A DNA stretch of 64,000 bases, taken from the NCBI GenBank assembly GCA_041397775.1, contig JAWKWB010000002.1, forward strand, positions 558,001 to 622,000. The letters are read 5' to 3'. Positions 16,852 through 25,083 of the stretch are shown piece after piece (position 1 is the stretch's first letter; every line of letters starts with the position of its first letter). Under the pieces are notes generated by a model. That model had not been told where the DNA came from. It saw only the letters and a program-made list of their open reading frames with translations, and did no database searches. The DNA is from Ga0077555 sp041397775 (GTDB lineage: Bacteria > Pseudomonadota > Alphaproteobacteria > Rhizobiales > Hyphomicrobiaceae). The translations under genes and the position numbers were made by a program.

Positions 16852-17090
16852 CGCTTCTTCTTCCATCTGGCAGCGGCGCCGGCACTAGCAATCTCGGCGC
16901 GCTGCGCGGCAGTTAGAGTTTCAGCTCGCGCCTTCCCGCCCCGACGCCCAAGACTAACCGCGGCCTTGTCTTTGCCGTCGTCATCGCGCTCGATCTCGTC
17001 TTCTTCCTCGCCAGTGGCTATCTTAGCCACCTTGATGGCGTTGCCGATCACATCGGCAGGGCGCTTCTCGCCCTTGGGGCCTTTAGGCAT
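16848..17090 (-). CDS. Small basic protein, RNA-binding-protein-like
   Basis: 80 residues: MPKGPKGEKRPADVIGNAIK, an acidic linker, then SLGRRGGKARAETLT and AARWKKKR. This matches a widespread group of small proteins with a conserved PxGxKRPADxIG start and GGKARAxxL motif, often annotated as RNA-binding and often seen on mobile elements. Excellent ribosome site (AGGAGG). It converges with the partner gene, overlapping by 4 bp, and lies 80 bp from the right end of the element. A nucleic-acid-binding role is inferred from composition only. Confidence 0.7.
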   Translation of the reverse strand: MPKGPKGEKRPADVIGNAIKVAKIATGEEEDEIERDDDGKDKAAVSLGRRGGKARAETLTAAQRAEIASAGAAARWKKKR

Positions 17091-17169
17091 GGTGCCTCCT
17101 GTCTTTGCTTGTCGCTAAGCATAGCAGGAAACGTGGTGCATGGCGAACCATAGCCAACTAGGGTCGAAA

Positions 17170-17188
17170 TTCAAACTGAGACACTACC
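17170..17188 (-). repeat. Terminal inverted repeat, right
   Basis: Reverse complement of the left end GGTAGTGTCTCAGTTTGAA, no mismatch over 19 bp. Confidence 0.9.
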
Positions 17189-17196
17189 GCCGCCAG
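17189..17196. repeat. Target-site duplication, right copy
   Basis: GCCGCCAG, matching 13285-13292. Confidence 0.85.
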
Positions 17197-17216
17197 GGCA
17201 CCGCCGTGGAACTCAC
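17189..17216 (-). pseudogene. 5' remnant of the disrupted MFS transporter gene
   Basis: In the MFS frame this stretch reads GTG AGT TCC ACG GCG GTG CCC TGG CGG, joining PWRR to the rest at 13292. The first GTG overlaps the stop of the upstream gene (GTGA), indicating translational coupling in the uninterrupted locus; the GTG at 17201 is the other possible start. Confidence 0.7.
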
Positions 17217-17674
17217 TTCCGCAACTCGGCGTCGACGCGGGAGAACATGTAGTCCCATTTCCCCGTCTGGATGCTCACGAGCGCCGCCATATGGCGCTGC
17301 AATTGCGCAAGCGCGGCGCAATCGGGTTTCTCGGCATTGGCACCTTCCGCCCCCAGCCGCTGGATTTCCTCCAGCACCGCGTTCGATCGCCGGTCGAAGT
17401 CCATGGTGCGCTCGTCCTGGACCAGCGGGGCGGCCTCCTTGAGGAACTGATCATGCGTCCAGCCGCGCTTTTCCTTGAGCGTCTTGAGCCGCCCCTGGAA
17501 GTCCGGGGTGTTCTTGCGGCTGAGCCCACGCAGCGTCTTGGCCGCCGAATTGACCGCCGCCTCGAAGTCCGCGCGCACGCAGGTGTCCGCCAGGGCAGGC
17601 GCAGCCACGCACGCCAGCGCCGCGATACCCGCGCTGGCCGACCACACAACCGCTCCCCTTCGCCACGACGCCAT
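17213..17674 (-). CDS. Secreted helical protein of unknown function
   Basis: 153 residues, not recognised. Signal peptide MASWRRGAVVWSASAGIAAL then ACVAAPALA with cleavage before DTCVRADF. The mature part is helical and charged (AAKTLRGLSRKNTPDFQGRL, DFDRRSNAVLEEIQRLGAEG) with two cysteines that could form one disulfide. Longer in-frame starts exist upstream but would bury the signal peptide. It was followed directly by the MFS gene before the transposon insertion. Confidence 0.7.
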   Translation of the reverse strand: MASWRRGAVVWSASAGIAALACVAAPALADTCVRADFEAAVNSAAKTLRGLSRKNTPDFQGRLKTLKEKRGWTHDQFLKEAAPLVQDERTMDFDRRSNAVLEEIQRLGAEGANAEKPDCAALAQLQRHMAALVSIQTGKWDYMFSRVDAELRK

Positions 17675-17897
17675 GCCGCCCGTCTTCTCGCTGCCAAGCC
17701 CCCCGATCGCGCCGCAAAGGCGATGGCGCGGCCCGCTCGATTTACGCAGCCCCCAGACAAGTACGCTTCGCCATGGGCTGTCAACCGAGCCGACCCGCGG
17801 CTGTGCAGACGCAGCCCGGCACACCCTCCTCGGCTTATCCCCGCATCCCCACGGCATGGGACGATCCTGCCCGCAATGTCACGCCAGGCGAGGACAC

Positions 17898-18257
17898 ATG
17901 GCAGGCGACGACGACAAGAAAGTTCTTGGTGAAACCGCGCGGCGACGCGACGGCTCGTTCCCGCCAGCGCCGATGCCGCCCGGTGCCTACCAGCGCGCGC
18001 GAGACCTGCCGCGGCTCATTCCGATGTGGCCGGCCGAGATCGCCGATAACAGCATCGCGGGTCGGCAGCGGCTCGTCGCAAAGATGGCGCGCGCCCTGCG
18101 CGAGGAGCGGCGGCGGGCCAAGTCTGGATATTGGGCCTACGATCTGGCGCGGCATGCCGCGCTCTTGCGTGCCTATCAGGCGGAAACGGCGGCCCTGTCC
18201 GCCCTCATGCCCCGAGCGCCGGCGAAGAGGGTCCTCGCTGCTCCCCGGCAGGACTGA
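17898..18257 (+). CDS. Hypothetical basic protein (119 aa)
   Basis: Not recognised. MAGDDDKKVLGETARRRDGS leads into a proline-rich stretch and a basic helical region (LVAKMARALREERRRAKSGY) ending in a basic tail. AGGA precedes the ATG by a few bases. It converges with mucR, stops 3 bp apart. Similar short basic proteins occur in Hyphomicrobiales; no function can be given. Confidence 0.65.
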   Translation: MAGDDDKKVLGETARRRDGSFPPAPMPPGAYQRARDLPRLIPMWPAEIADNSIAGRQRLVAKMARALREERRRAKSGYWAYDLARHAALLRAYQAETAALSALMPRAPAKRVLAAPRQD

Positions 18258-18260
18258 GGC

Positions 18261-18674
18261 TCAGCGCTCGCGCCGCGTGCCCAGGCCCATCTTCTTGGCC
18301 AGTTGCGAGCGCGCAGCCGCATAGTTGGGAGCGACCATCGGGTAGTTCGCCGGCAGGTTCCATTTCGCGCGGTACTGATCCGGCGACAGCTTGTAGTGCG
18401 TGCGCAGGTGCCGTTTCAGGGACTTGAACTTCTTTCCGTCTTCGAGGCAGACGATGTAGTCGTCCGTGATCGATTTCTTGATCGGGACGGCCGGGCGCAG
18501 GTCGTCGCCCTCGATCGGCTCGGGCACGACGCCATCGGACGCCTGCAGGAGGGCCTTGTGGATGTCACCGATAAGCTGTGGCAGCTCGTTGGCCAGCACG
18601 TTGTTGTTGCTCACATAGGCCGACACGATATCGGCCGTCAGGCCCACCAGGTCGTTGCGCTCGAACTTCTCCAT
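18261..18674 (-). CDS. mucR: MucR/Ros family transcriptional regulator
   Basis: 137 residues. Full-length Ros/MucR: N-terminal oligomerisation region (LTADIVSAYVSNNNVLANEL), then the prokaryotic zinc finger with a single cysteine ligand (YIVCLEDGKKFKSLKRHL) followed by RTHYKLSPDQYRAKWNLPAN and YPMVAPNYAAARSQLAKKMG. Such proteins bind AT-rich DNA and control exopolysaccharide, motility and cell-cycle genes in alphaproteobacteria, and repress themselves. The upstream region (18770-18950) is AT-rich compared with the surroundings, fitting autoregulation. AGGA precedes the ATG. Confidence 0.93.
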   Translation of the reverse strand: MEKFERNDLVGLTADIVSAYVSNNNVLANELPQLIGDIHKALLQASDGVVPEPIEGDDLRPAVPIKKSITDDYIVCLEDGKKFKSLKRHLRTHYKLSPDQYRAKWNLPANYPMVAPNYAAARSQLAKKMGLGTRRER

Positions 18675-19271
18675 ACTCAGACGTCCTTTTGCTCGCGATG
18701 TGCGCAACCTCGGTCCTGCGCGGACAGGTTACAGTCGCGAATACTTGGCGCCCGCGAGGGTCAGCCAATCAATGCCTTGGCACTGCCAATTAGCTCAACT
18801 GGCCGCCAATAACAATCATCGCTGGTCACGACCTCGATAATTCTTGATCGAACGGTATACAAGTTCGATGTATATCCCCTAAACATCGTAAACGAACATT
18901 AACTATAACCCGCCCCAGCCGCTCATTATTGTGCAATTTTCATGAAATTGCCTGGACCCGAGCGACGACGACCCCGTGCCTTACGCCCCCACGGGCCCTG
19001 CGTTCCCGACGCTGATGCGCCACGCCCATGCGCCGGCTCGCACCCCGCTTTCACGTTGCGCAGCGCCATGAGGAATGCTTAATCGGAGCGCTTTGTCGGG
19101 CTCGTGCAGCCTCGATGCCGCTGCCACGTGGCAGGCCCGCGCGCGGCGCGCCGATGTCGATGTCCCCGTGGATCGGCAGGCCCGCTTCCCGGCACGGCAG
19201 GCCGGCGTCATGGCCGCACATCGCCATGTGACTTCGCAGACGTCAGCCGTTCGCGTGTGGAGAGTGTCGCG
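18675..19271. other. 597-bp intergenic region between mucR and the S9 peptidase gene
   Basis: Divergent promoters must lie here. The mucR-proximal half has AT-rich tracts (around 18826-18912), likely including the mucR promoter and MucR sites. From 18960 to 19271 the sequence is GC-rich without a convincing gene. No RNA gene was recognised. Confidence 0.5.
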
Positions 19272-21374
19272 ATGCAAGACCAGAAGACCCCGATCGCTCA
19301 GGTGGCGCCGTCCCGCGCAGAGAAGCGGCCGCAGACCACGGTCCACCACGGCGTCACGCTGGTCGACGACTACGGCTGGCTGCGCGCCGACAATTGGCAG
19401 GACGTGATGCGTGATCCAAGTGTCCTGGATCCCGCGATCCGCGCGCATCTCGATGCCGAGAATGCCTACACGGACGCCCAGCTCGCCGACACGAAGGACC
19501 TGCAGGAGATCCTGTTCCAGGAGATGAAGGCGCGCATCAAGGAGGACGACAGCACCGTCCCCGCGCCCGACGGCCCCTACGCCTATTTCGCAAGTTACGT
19601 GACGGGCGGCCAGTATCCTCGTCTCGTCAGATGCCCGCGCGGCGGCGGCGAGGAAACGATCATTCTCGATGGCAACGCAGAGGCGGAAGGCAAGCCCTAT
19701 TGGGCCCTCGGTGACGTCGCGCACAGCCACGATCATCGTCTTCTCGCCTATGCCGTCGACGACAAGGGCTCCGAACTCTACACCGTGCGCATTCGCGATC
19801 TGGCGACGGGCCAGGATCTTGCCGACGCGATCCCCGACACCCGCGGCGAAATCGTCTGGGCGCGCGATGGCCGCACGCTCTTCTATGTCAGGCTCGACGC
19901 GCATCATCGGCCACTGCAGGTCTATCGCCACGTCGTGGGCACGCCGGTGGAGGCCGACGTGCTCGTCTACGACGAGAAGGATACCGGCTTCTACGTCGGC
20001 GTCGGCCAGACGCAATCGGGCCGCTTCCTGCAGATCGATGCGCACGACCATCAGACGAGCGAGGTCTACCTGATCGACGCCGAGGCGCCCGAAGGCCCCA
20101 TGCGCCTGGTTTCCCCCCGCCGGCACGGTCACGAATACAGCGTCGAGCACAACGGCGACCTGCTCTACATCGCCACCAATTCCGGGGGCGCGGAGGATTT
20201 CCGCATCTGCACCGCCCCCGTCGATGCGCCCGAGGAAGCCAACTGGACGGAGCTGGTCGCGCACAAGCCGGGCTGCCTCATCCTGGATACGGTGCTTCTG
20301 GCGCGGCACATGATCCGGCTCGAGCGCGAGGACTGCCTGCCGCGCATCGTCATCCGCACATTGGCCACCGGCGCAGAACGCACGATCGCCTTCGACGAGG
20401 AGGCCTATGGCCTGGGCATCTCCCATGGCTATGAATTCGACACCACGACACTGCGCTTCACTTATTCGTCGATGACGACCCCGTCCGAGGTCTACGACTA
20501 CGACGTGGCAACCGACGCACGCACTTTGCGCAAGCGCCAGGAGATCCCCAGCGGCCACGATGCCCAGGCCTACGTGACGAAGCGGCTCTTTGCCCCCGCC
20601 AAGGACGGCGCGCTCGTCCCCATCTCCCTGCTCTATCGCAAAGGAACGCCGCTCGACGGTTCCGCCCCCTTGCTGCTCTACGGCTATGGCGCCTACGGCA
20701 TCTCCATCCCCGCGAGCTTCTCCACCAATCGCCTGTCCCTGGTCGATCGCGGTTTCATCTACGCCATCGCCCACATCCGCGGCGGCAAGGAGAAGGGCTA
20801 TCACTGGTACACGGACGGCAAGCTGAAGAAGAAGACCAACACGTTCACCGACTTCATCGCCGCCGGCGAGCATCTCGCTTCGATCGGGCTGACGCGCCGC
20901 GGGCGCATCGTCGCCAACGGCGGCTCGGCGGGCGGCATGCTCATGGGCGTGGTCGCCAACATGGCCCCCGACCTGTTCCTCGGCATCATCGCCGACGTGC
21001 CCTTCGTGGACGTGCTCAACACCATGCTCGACGCCACCTTGCCGCTGACGCCGCCGGAGTGGCCGGAGTGGGGCGATCCGATTCGCTCGGCAGAGGATTT
21101 CGCCACGATCCGCGGCTACAGCCCCTACGAGAACGTGGAGGCCAAGCCCTATCCCCATATCTTCGCCTACGGCGGGCTCACCGATCCCCGCGTCACCTAC
21201 TGGGAGCCCGCCAAGTGGGTGGCCCGGCTGCGCGAGCGCAATACGAGCGGCAATCTCGTCTTGCTCAAGACCAACATGGAGGCGGGACACGGCGGTGCGT
21301 CGGGACGCTTCGAGGCCTTGCGCGAAATTGCCCTGGATTATGCCTTCGCACTCAAGATCGCAGGCAAGGTCTGA
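19272..21374 (+). CDS. ptrB: Prolyl oligopeptidase family serine peptidase (protease II / oligopeptidase B)
   Basis: 700 residues. N-terminal seven-bladed propeller that screens substrates (begins VHHGVTLVDDYGWLRADNWQ), then the alpha/beta-hydrolase domain. The nucleophile is in GGSAGGMLMGVVANMAPDLF, the acid is after ITGLT-like GGLTDPRVTYWEPAKW, and the histidine is in GHGGASGRFE. Acidic and tyrosine features fit oligopeptidase B, cutting after basic residues in short peptides. Cytosolic, no signal peptide. ATG with GGAGAG at 8 nt; the upstream frame is rejected as non-coding. Confidence 0.93.
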   Translation: MQDQKTPIAQVAPSRAEKRPQTTVHHGVTLVDDYGWLRADNWQDVMRDPSVLDPAIRAHLDAENAYTDAQLADTKDLQEILFQEMKARIKEDDSTVPAPDGPYAYFASYVTGGQYPRLVRCPRGGGEETIILDGNAEAEGKPYWALGDVAHSHDHRLLAYAVDDKGSELYTVRIRDLATGQDLADAIPDTRGEIVWARDGRTLFYVRLDAHHRPLQVYRHVVGTPVEADVLVYDEKDTGFYVGVGQTQSGRFLQIDAHDHQTSEVYLIDAEAPEGPMRLVSPRRHGHEYSVEHNGDLLYIATNSGGAEDFRICTAPVDAPEEANWTELVAHKPGCLILDTVLLARHMIRLEREDCLPRIVIRTLATGAERTIAFDEEAYGLGISHGYEFDTTTLRFTYSSMTTPSEVYDYDVATDARTLRKRQEIPSGHDAQAYVTKRLFAPAKDGALVPISLLYRKGTPLDGSAPLLLYGYGAYGISIPASFSTNRLSLVDRGFIYAIAHIRGGKEKGYHWYTDGKLKKKTNTFTDFIAAGEHLASIGLTRRGRIVANGGSAGGMLMGVVANMAPDLFLGIIADVPFVDVLNTMLDATLPLTPPEWPEWGDPIRSAEDFATIRGYSPYENVEAKPYPHIFAYGGLTDPRVTYWEPAKWVARLRERNTSGNLVLLKTNMEAGHGGASGRFEALREIALDYAFALKIAGKV

Positions 21375-21502
21375 TCTTGAAGGGTGGGCGGGCTTCCTGC
21401 TTTGCCGCTGCCCCGCAAGCGTCTAGGCTTGACGATGTCGAGACGATCCCGCGGCGCGGCTTCTTGTCGGAACCTGCCCGCCAAACGTGACCTGTAAAGG
21501 CG

Positions 21503-23617
21503 ATGCGGCCAGACCTGCTTAATCCCCTGTTCGCATCGGCCCAGAGCCTCGACGGCATCGGCCCGCGCCTCGTCGTGCTGCTGCGCAAGGCGCTGAGGCT
21601 GCCGCCCGGCGTGACAGAGCCCCGCATCCTCGACCTGCTCTGGCATCTGCCCACCGGCGTCATCGACCGCCGCGCCAACCCCAGCGTTGCCGACGCGGTG
21701 CCTGGAACCATCGCCACGCTCGGTGTCCGCATCCTGAAGCACCGCGCGCCCCCGCGCGGCAACGTCAAGGCGCCCTACAAGATCCTCGCCGAGGACGACA
21801 CCGCGCGCATCGAACTCGTTTTCTTCCATGCCGACCGCCGCTTCATCGAGCGCCAGCTTCCCGTCGGCGAATTGCGCTACGTATCCGGCCGCATCGAGCG
21901 CTATGGCGATACACTGCAGATGTCGCATCCCGACTGGATCGTCGACGCCGACCGGCGCGACGACCTGCCCAAGCTCGAGCCGGTCTACCCTCTGACCGCC
22001 GGGCTGTCGGGAAAGGTTCTCGCCAAGGCGACACGCCAGGCGGTCGCGCGGCTAGCCCCCATGACGGAGTGGCAGGAGCCGGGATGGCTCGCTGCCCAGG
22101 GCTGGCCCGGCATCGGTGAAGCCGTCGCCAAGTTGCATCGCCCGGCCGAGCCGGACGACATCTCGCCCGGCGGCCCCGCCTGGCAGCGGATCGCCTATGA
22201 CGAGTTGCTCGCGGGCCAACTCGCGCTGGGCCTCGTGCGCGACAGCCTCAAGGCCCGCCCGGGCCGTAGCACGCGCGGCGACGGCCGCATCCGTCGTGCC
22301 ATCGCCGCGGCCTTGCCGTTCGACCTCACCAATTCGCAGCGGACCGCGCTGCAGGAGATCGGCGCCGATATGGCATCCCCCTCGCGCATGCTGCGTCTTC
22401 TTCAAGGCGATGTCGGTTCGGGCAAGACCGTGGTCGCCCTGATGAGCATGGCGACAGCCGTCGAGAGCGGTGCGCAGGCGGCCCTGATGGCACCGACAGA
22501 GGTCCTCGCCCGCCAGCACGCCGAGACCATCCTGCCGCTCGCCGAGGCGGCGGGCCTGCGCATCGGCTTGCTGACGGGACGCGACAAGGGCCGCCCGCGT
22601 GCCGCGCTCCTGGAGCGGCTGGCGGCCGGCGAGATCGATATCGTCATCGGCACGCATGCCCTCTTCCAGCCCGACGTGATCTTCCGCGATCTCGCCCTCG
22701 TCGTCATCGACGAGCAGCATCGGTTCGGCGTGCATCAGCGGCTGGCGCTGCAGGCCAAGGGTGGCGAGCATGGCGTCAACGTGCTGGTGATGACCGCGAC
22801 GCCCATCCCCCGCACCTTGCTCATGACGCACTACGGCGATCTCGACGTCTCGCGGCTGACCGAAAAGCCAGCCGGCCGCAAGCCCGTAACGACGACGCTG
22901 GTATCCACCGAACGTATCGGCGAGGTGGTCGAGGGGATCCGCCGGGCGCTCGCACAGGGCGCCCAGATCTATTGGGTATGTCCACTCATCGAAAGCACGA
23001 CATCGAGCGAACTGGCCGCGGCCGAGGAACGTCACGCCCACCTGACCCAGGTTTTCGGCGACACCGTCGGACTGCTGCACGGCGGCATGAGCGGCGCCGC
23101 CAAAGATAAGACCATGGAGGCCTTCTCCTCCGGCAAGCTCGATATCCTGGTGGCGACCACCGTCATCGAGGTCGGCGTCAACGTCCCCAATGCCTCGATC
23201 ATGGTCATCGAGCACGCCGAGCGCTTCGGCCTCGCCCAGCTCCACCAGTTGCGCGGCCGCGTGGGGCGCGGTAGCCGCCAGTCCTTCTGCGTGCTGCTCT
23301 ACAAGGCGCCGCTGGGCGAGACGGCGCAATCGCGACTAGAGATGATGCGCGAGACGGAGGACGGTTTCCTCATCGCCGAAAAGGATCTCGAGCTTCGCGG
23401 CGGCGGCGAGGTGCTGGGCGCCCGGCAATCGGGTGCACCCGAATTTCGCGTGGCGGAGGTGCCCTCGTTCGTCGATCTGCTGGCAGCCGCACGTGACGAT
23501 GCCAAGCTCGTCCTCTCCCGCGACCCCAAGCTGACCAGCCCCCGCGGCCAGGCGCTACGCCTCCTGCTCTACCTGTTCGAGCAGGACGAGGCCGTGCGCC
23601 TGTTCCAGGCCGGCTGA
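21503..23617 (+). CDS. recG: ATP-dependent DNA helicase RecG
   Basis: 704 residues, usual length. Wedge/OB-fold domain near residues 50-150 (APYKILAEDDTARIELVFFH), Walker A in LLQGDVGSGKTVVALMSM, DExH-like box VVIDEQHRFGVHQRLALQ, motif III TATPIPRTLLMTHYGDLDVS, and C-terminal VATTVIEVGVNVPNASIMV with QLRGRVGRG. RecG reverses stalled forks and branch-migrates Holliday junctions. It converges with ntrC; the stops are 4 bp apart. The AGG before the ATG is unusually close. Confidence 0.96.
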   Translation: MRPDLLNPLFASAQSLDGIGPRLVVLLRKALRLPPGVTEPRILDLLWHLPTGVIDRRANPSVADAVPGTIATLGVRILKHRAPPRGNVKAPYKILAEDDTARIELVFFHADRRFIERQLPVGELRYVSGRIERYGDTLQMSHPDWIVDADRRDDLPKLEPVYPLTAGLSGKVLAKATRQAVARLAPMTEWQEPGWLAAQGWPGIGEAVAKLHRPAEPDDISPGGPAWQRIAYDELLAGQLALGLVRDSLKARPGRSTRGDGRIRRAIAAALPFDLTNSQRTALQEIGADMASPSRMLRLLQGDVGSGKTVVALMSMATAVESGAQAALMAPTEVLARQHAETILPLAEAAGLRIGLLTGRDKGRPRAALLERLAAGEIDIVIGTHALFQPDVIFRDLALVVIDEQHRFGVHQRLALQAKGGEHGVNVLVMTATPIPRTLLMTHYGDLDVSRLTEKPAGRKPVTTTLVSTERIGEVVEGIRRALAQGAQIYWVCPLIESTTSSELAAAEERHAHLTQVFGDTVGLLHGGMSGAAKDKTMEAFSSGKLDILVATTVIEVGVNVPNASIMVIEHAERFGLAQLHQLRGRVGRGSRQSFCVLLYKAPLGETAQSRLEMMRETEDGFLIAEKDLELRGGGEVLGARQSGAPEFRVAEVPSFVDLLAAARDDAKLVLSRDPKLTSPRGQALRLLLYLFEQDEAVRLFQAG

Positions 23618-23621
23618 TCGA

Positions 23622-25070
23622 TCAACCGGCCTGCGGCCCCCGGAAGACCTGGATGTTGAGCGTCTGGATCTTCTCGCGCAGCGTGTTGCGGTTGAGACCG
23701 AGCAACTCCGCCGCCCGGATCTGGTTGCCGCGCGTGGCCGCCAGTGCCGCCGTGATGAGCGGCAGCTCCACCTGCCGCACGATGCGCCGGTAGAGACCCG
23801 GAGGCGGCAGCTCGCGGCCATAGCCCGCGAAATGCTCGGCCAGAAACCGCTCCACGAGTTCCGACAATTCCTTCGGCGATCCCGCTTCCGCCTCGACCCT
23901 GGGTGGCGCGGTGCTTTCCAGGAGTTCGTTCTCGACGAGATCGACGGTGATCGTGTCCTGCGGGTTCAGCGCCACGAGGCGGCGCACCACGTTCTCGAGT
24001 TCGCGCACGTTGCCGGGCCAGCTGTGCCGCTTCAGCCGATCGATCGCAGCCGGCGCGATCTCGCGCTGCCCCAGGCCCTCCTTCTCCGCCTGGCGCAGGA
24101 AGTGACGCACGAGATCGCCGATGTCGTCGAGGCGCTCCCGGAGCGGCGGCAGACGCAACGGCACGACGTTGAGGCGATAGTAGAGATCTTCGCGGAACAG
24201 CCCCTGCTGGATCTGCGTGCGCAGGTCACGATGGGTGGCGGCGACGATCCGCACGTTGGTCTTGATCGGCGTCCGTCCGCCCACCGTGGTGTATTCACCT
24301 TCCTGCAGCACGCGCAAAAGCCGCGTCTGCGCCTCCATCGGCATGTCGCCGATCTCGTCGAGGAACAGTGTGCCGCCTTCCGCCTGCTCGAAGCGGCCCT
24401 CGGTCCTGTTCTGGGCCCCCGTGAAGGCTCCCTTCTCGTGCCCGAACAACTCGCTCTCGATCAGTTCGCGCGGGATCGCCGCCATATTCAGCGCGACGAA
24501 CGGCCCATGCCGGCGCTTGCCGAAATCGTGCAGCACGCGCGCGATCAGCTCCTTGCCCGTTCCCGATTCGCCCGTGATCATCACGGTCAGGTCGGTCTGC
24601 GTCAGGCGCGCCAGGACGCGATAGATCTCCTGCATGGCGCCGGAGCGGCCGATCACCGGCAGTTCCTCGCCCTGCGCTTCGGAAGGCTTGGGCTTGCGGC
24701 GCCCCGGTTCGGCCAGCGCACGGCCCACGACGCTCACGACCTCGGCGATGTCGAAGGGCTTGGGCAGGTACTCGTAGGCGCCCTTCTCGGCCGCCGTGAT
24801 CGCCGTCATCAGCGTGTTCTGCGCGCTCATCACGATCACCGGCAGGTCCGGCCGCACCTTCTTGATGCGCGGAATAAGATCGAAGGCGTTCTCGTCGGGC
24901 ATCACCACGTCGGTGATGACGACGTCGCCCTGGCCCTCCGCCACCCAGCGCCAGAGCGTGGCCGCGTTTCCCGTGGCGCGAGGCGAGTAGCCGGCCCGTG
25001 CGATCGCCTGGTTGAGGACGGTGCGGATCGCTGCATCGTCGTCGGCTATGAGGATCGTCCCGCGTGCCAT
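23622..25070 (-). CDS. ntrC: Nitrogen regulation response regulator NtrC
   Basis: 482 residues. Receiver domain with the phospho-acceptor in VVITDVVMPDENAFDLIPRI; sigma-54 AAA+ domain with GESGTGKELIARVLH (Walker A), ELFGHEKGAFTGAQNRTEGR (GAFTGA loop) and GTLFLDEIGDMPMEAQTRLL (Walker B); C-terminal Fis-type HTH RGNQIRAAELLGLNRNTLRE. Activates sigma-54 promoters under nitrogen limitation. ATG at MARGTILIADDDAAIRTVLN; 13 bp after ntrB. The order dusB-ntrB-ntrC is conserved in alphaproteobacteria. Confidence 0.97.
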   Translation of the reverse strand: MARGTILIADDDAAIRTVLNQAIARAGYSPRATGNAATLWRWVAEGQGDVVITDVVMPDENAFDLIPRIKKVRPDLPVIVMSAQNTLMTAITAAEKGAYEYLPKPFDIAEVVSVVGRALAEPGRRKPKPSEAQGEELPVIGRSGAMQEIYRVLARLTQTDLTVMITGESGTGKELIARVLHDFGKRRHGPFVALNMAAIPRELIESELFGHEKGAFTGAQNRTEGRFEQAEGGTLFLDEIGDMPMEAQTRLLRVLQEGEYTTVGGRTPIKTNVRIVAATHRDLRTQIQQGLFREDLYYRLNVVPLRLPPLRERLDDIGDLVRHFLRQAEKEGLGQREIAPAAIDRLKRHSWPGNVRELENVVRRLVALNPQDTITVDLVENELLESTAPPRVEAEAGSPKELSELVERFLAEHFAGYGRELPPPGLYRRIVRQVELPLITAALAATRGNQIRAAELLGLNRNTLREKIQTLNIQVFRGPQAG

Positions 25071-25083
25071 GTGTCGAGACCTT

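Larger units (their letters stand above)
13293..17188. mobile_element. IS1-family transposon with passenger genes (3896 bp)
   Basis: Bounded by 19-bp perfect inverted repeats starting GGTAGTG, as IS1 ends start with GGT, and by an 8-bp target duplication inside a chromosomal MFS gene. It contains one DDE transposase (13905-14789) plus a WYL-like small gene, an HTH/ImmA-IrrE operon and a small basic-protein gene. Its base composition is visibly less GC-rich than the flanks. An intact duplication means the insertion is recent or little eroded. No resistance or metabolic cargo is present. Confidence 0.85.

Noticed and set aside
13293..17188. Composite transposon flanked by two IS copies
   Set aside because: Only one transposase and one pair of ends are present; the internal 44-bp repeat is direct and not an IS end.
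18981..21290. 769-residue minus-strand open frame over the S9 peptidase
   Set aside because: Antisense to a clear oligopeptidase B gene; no family resemblance.
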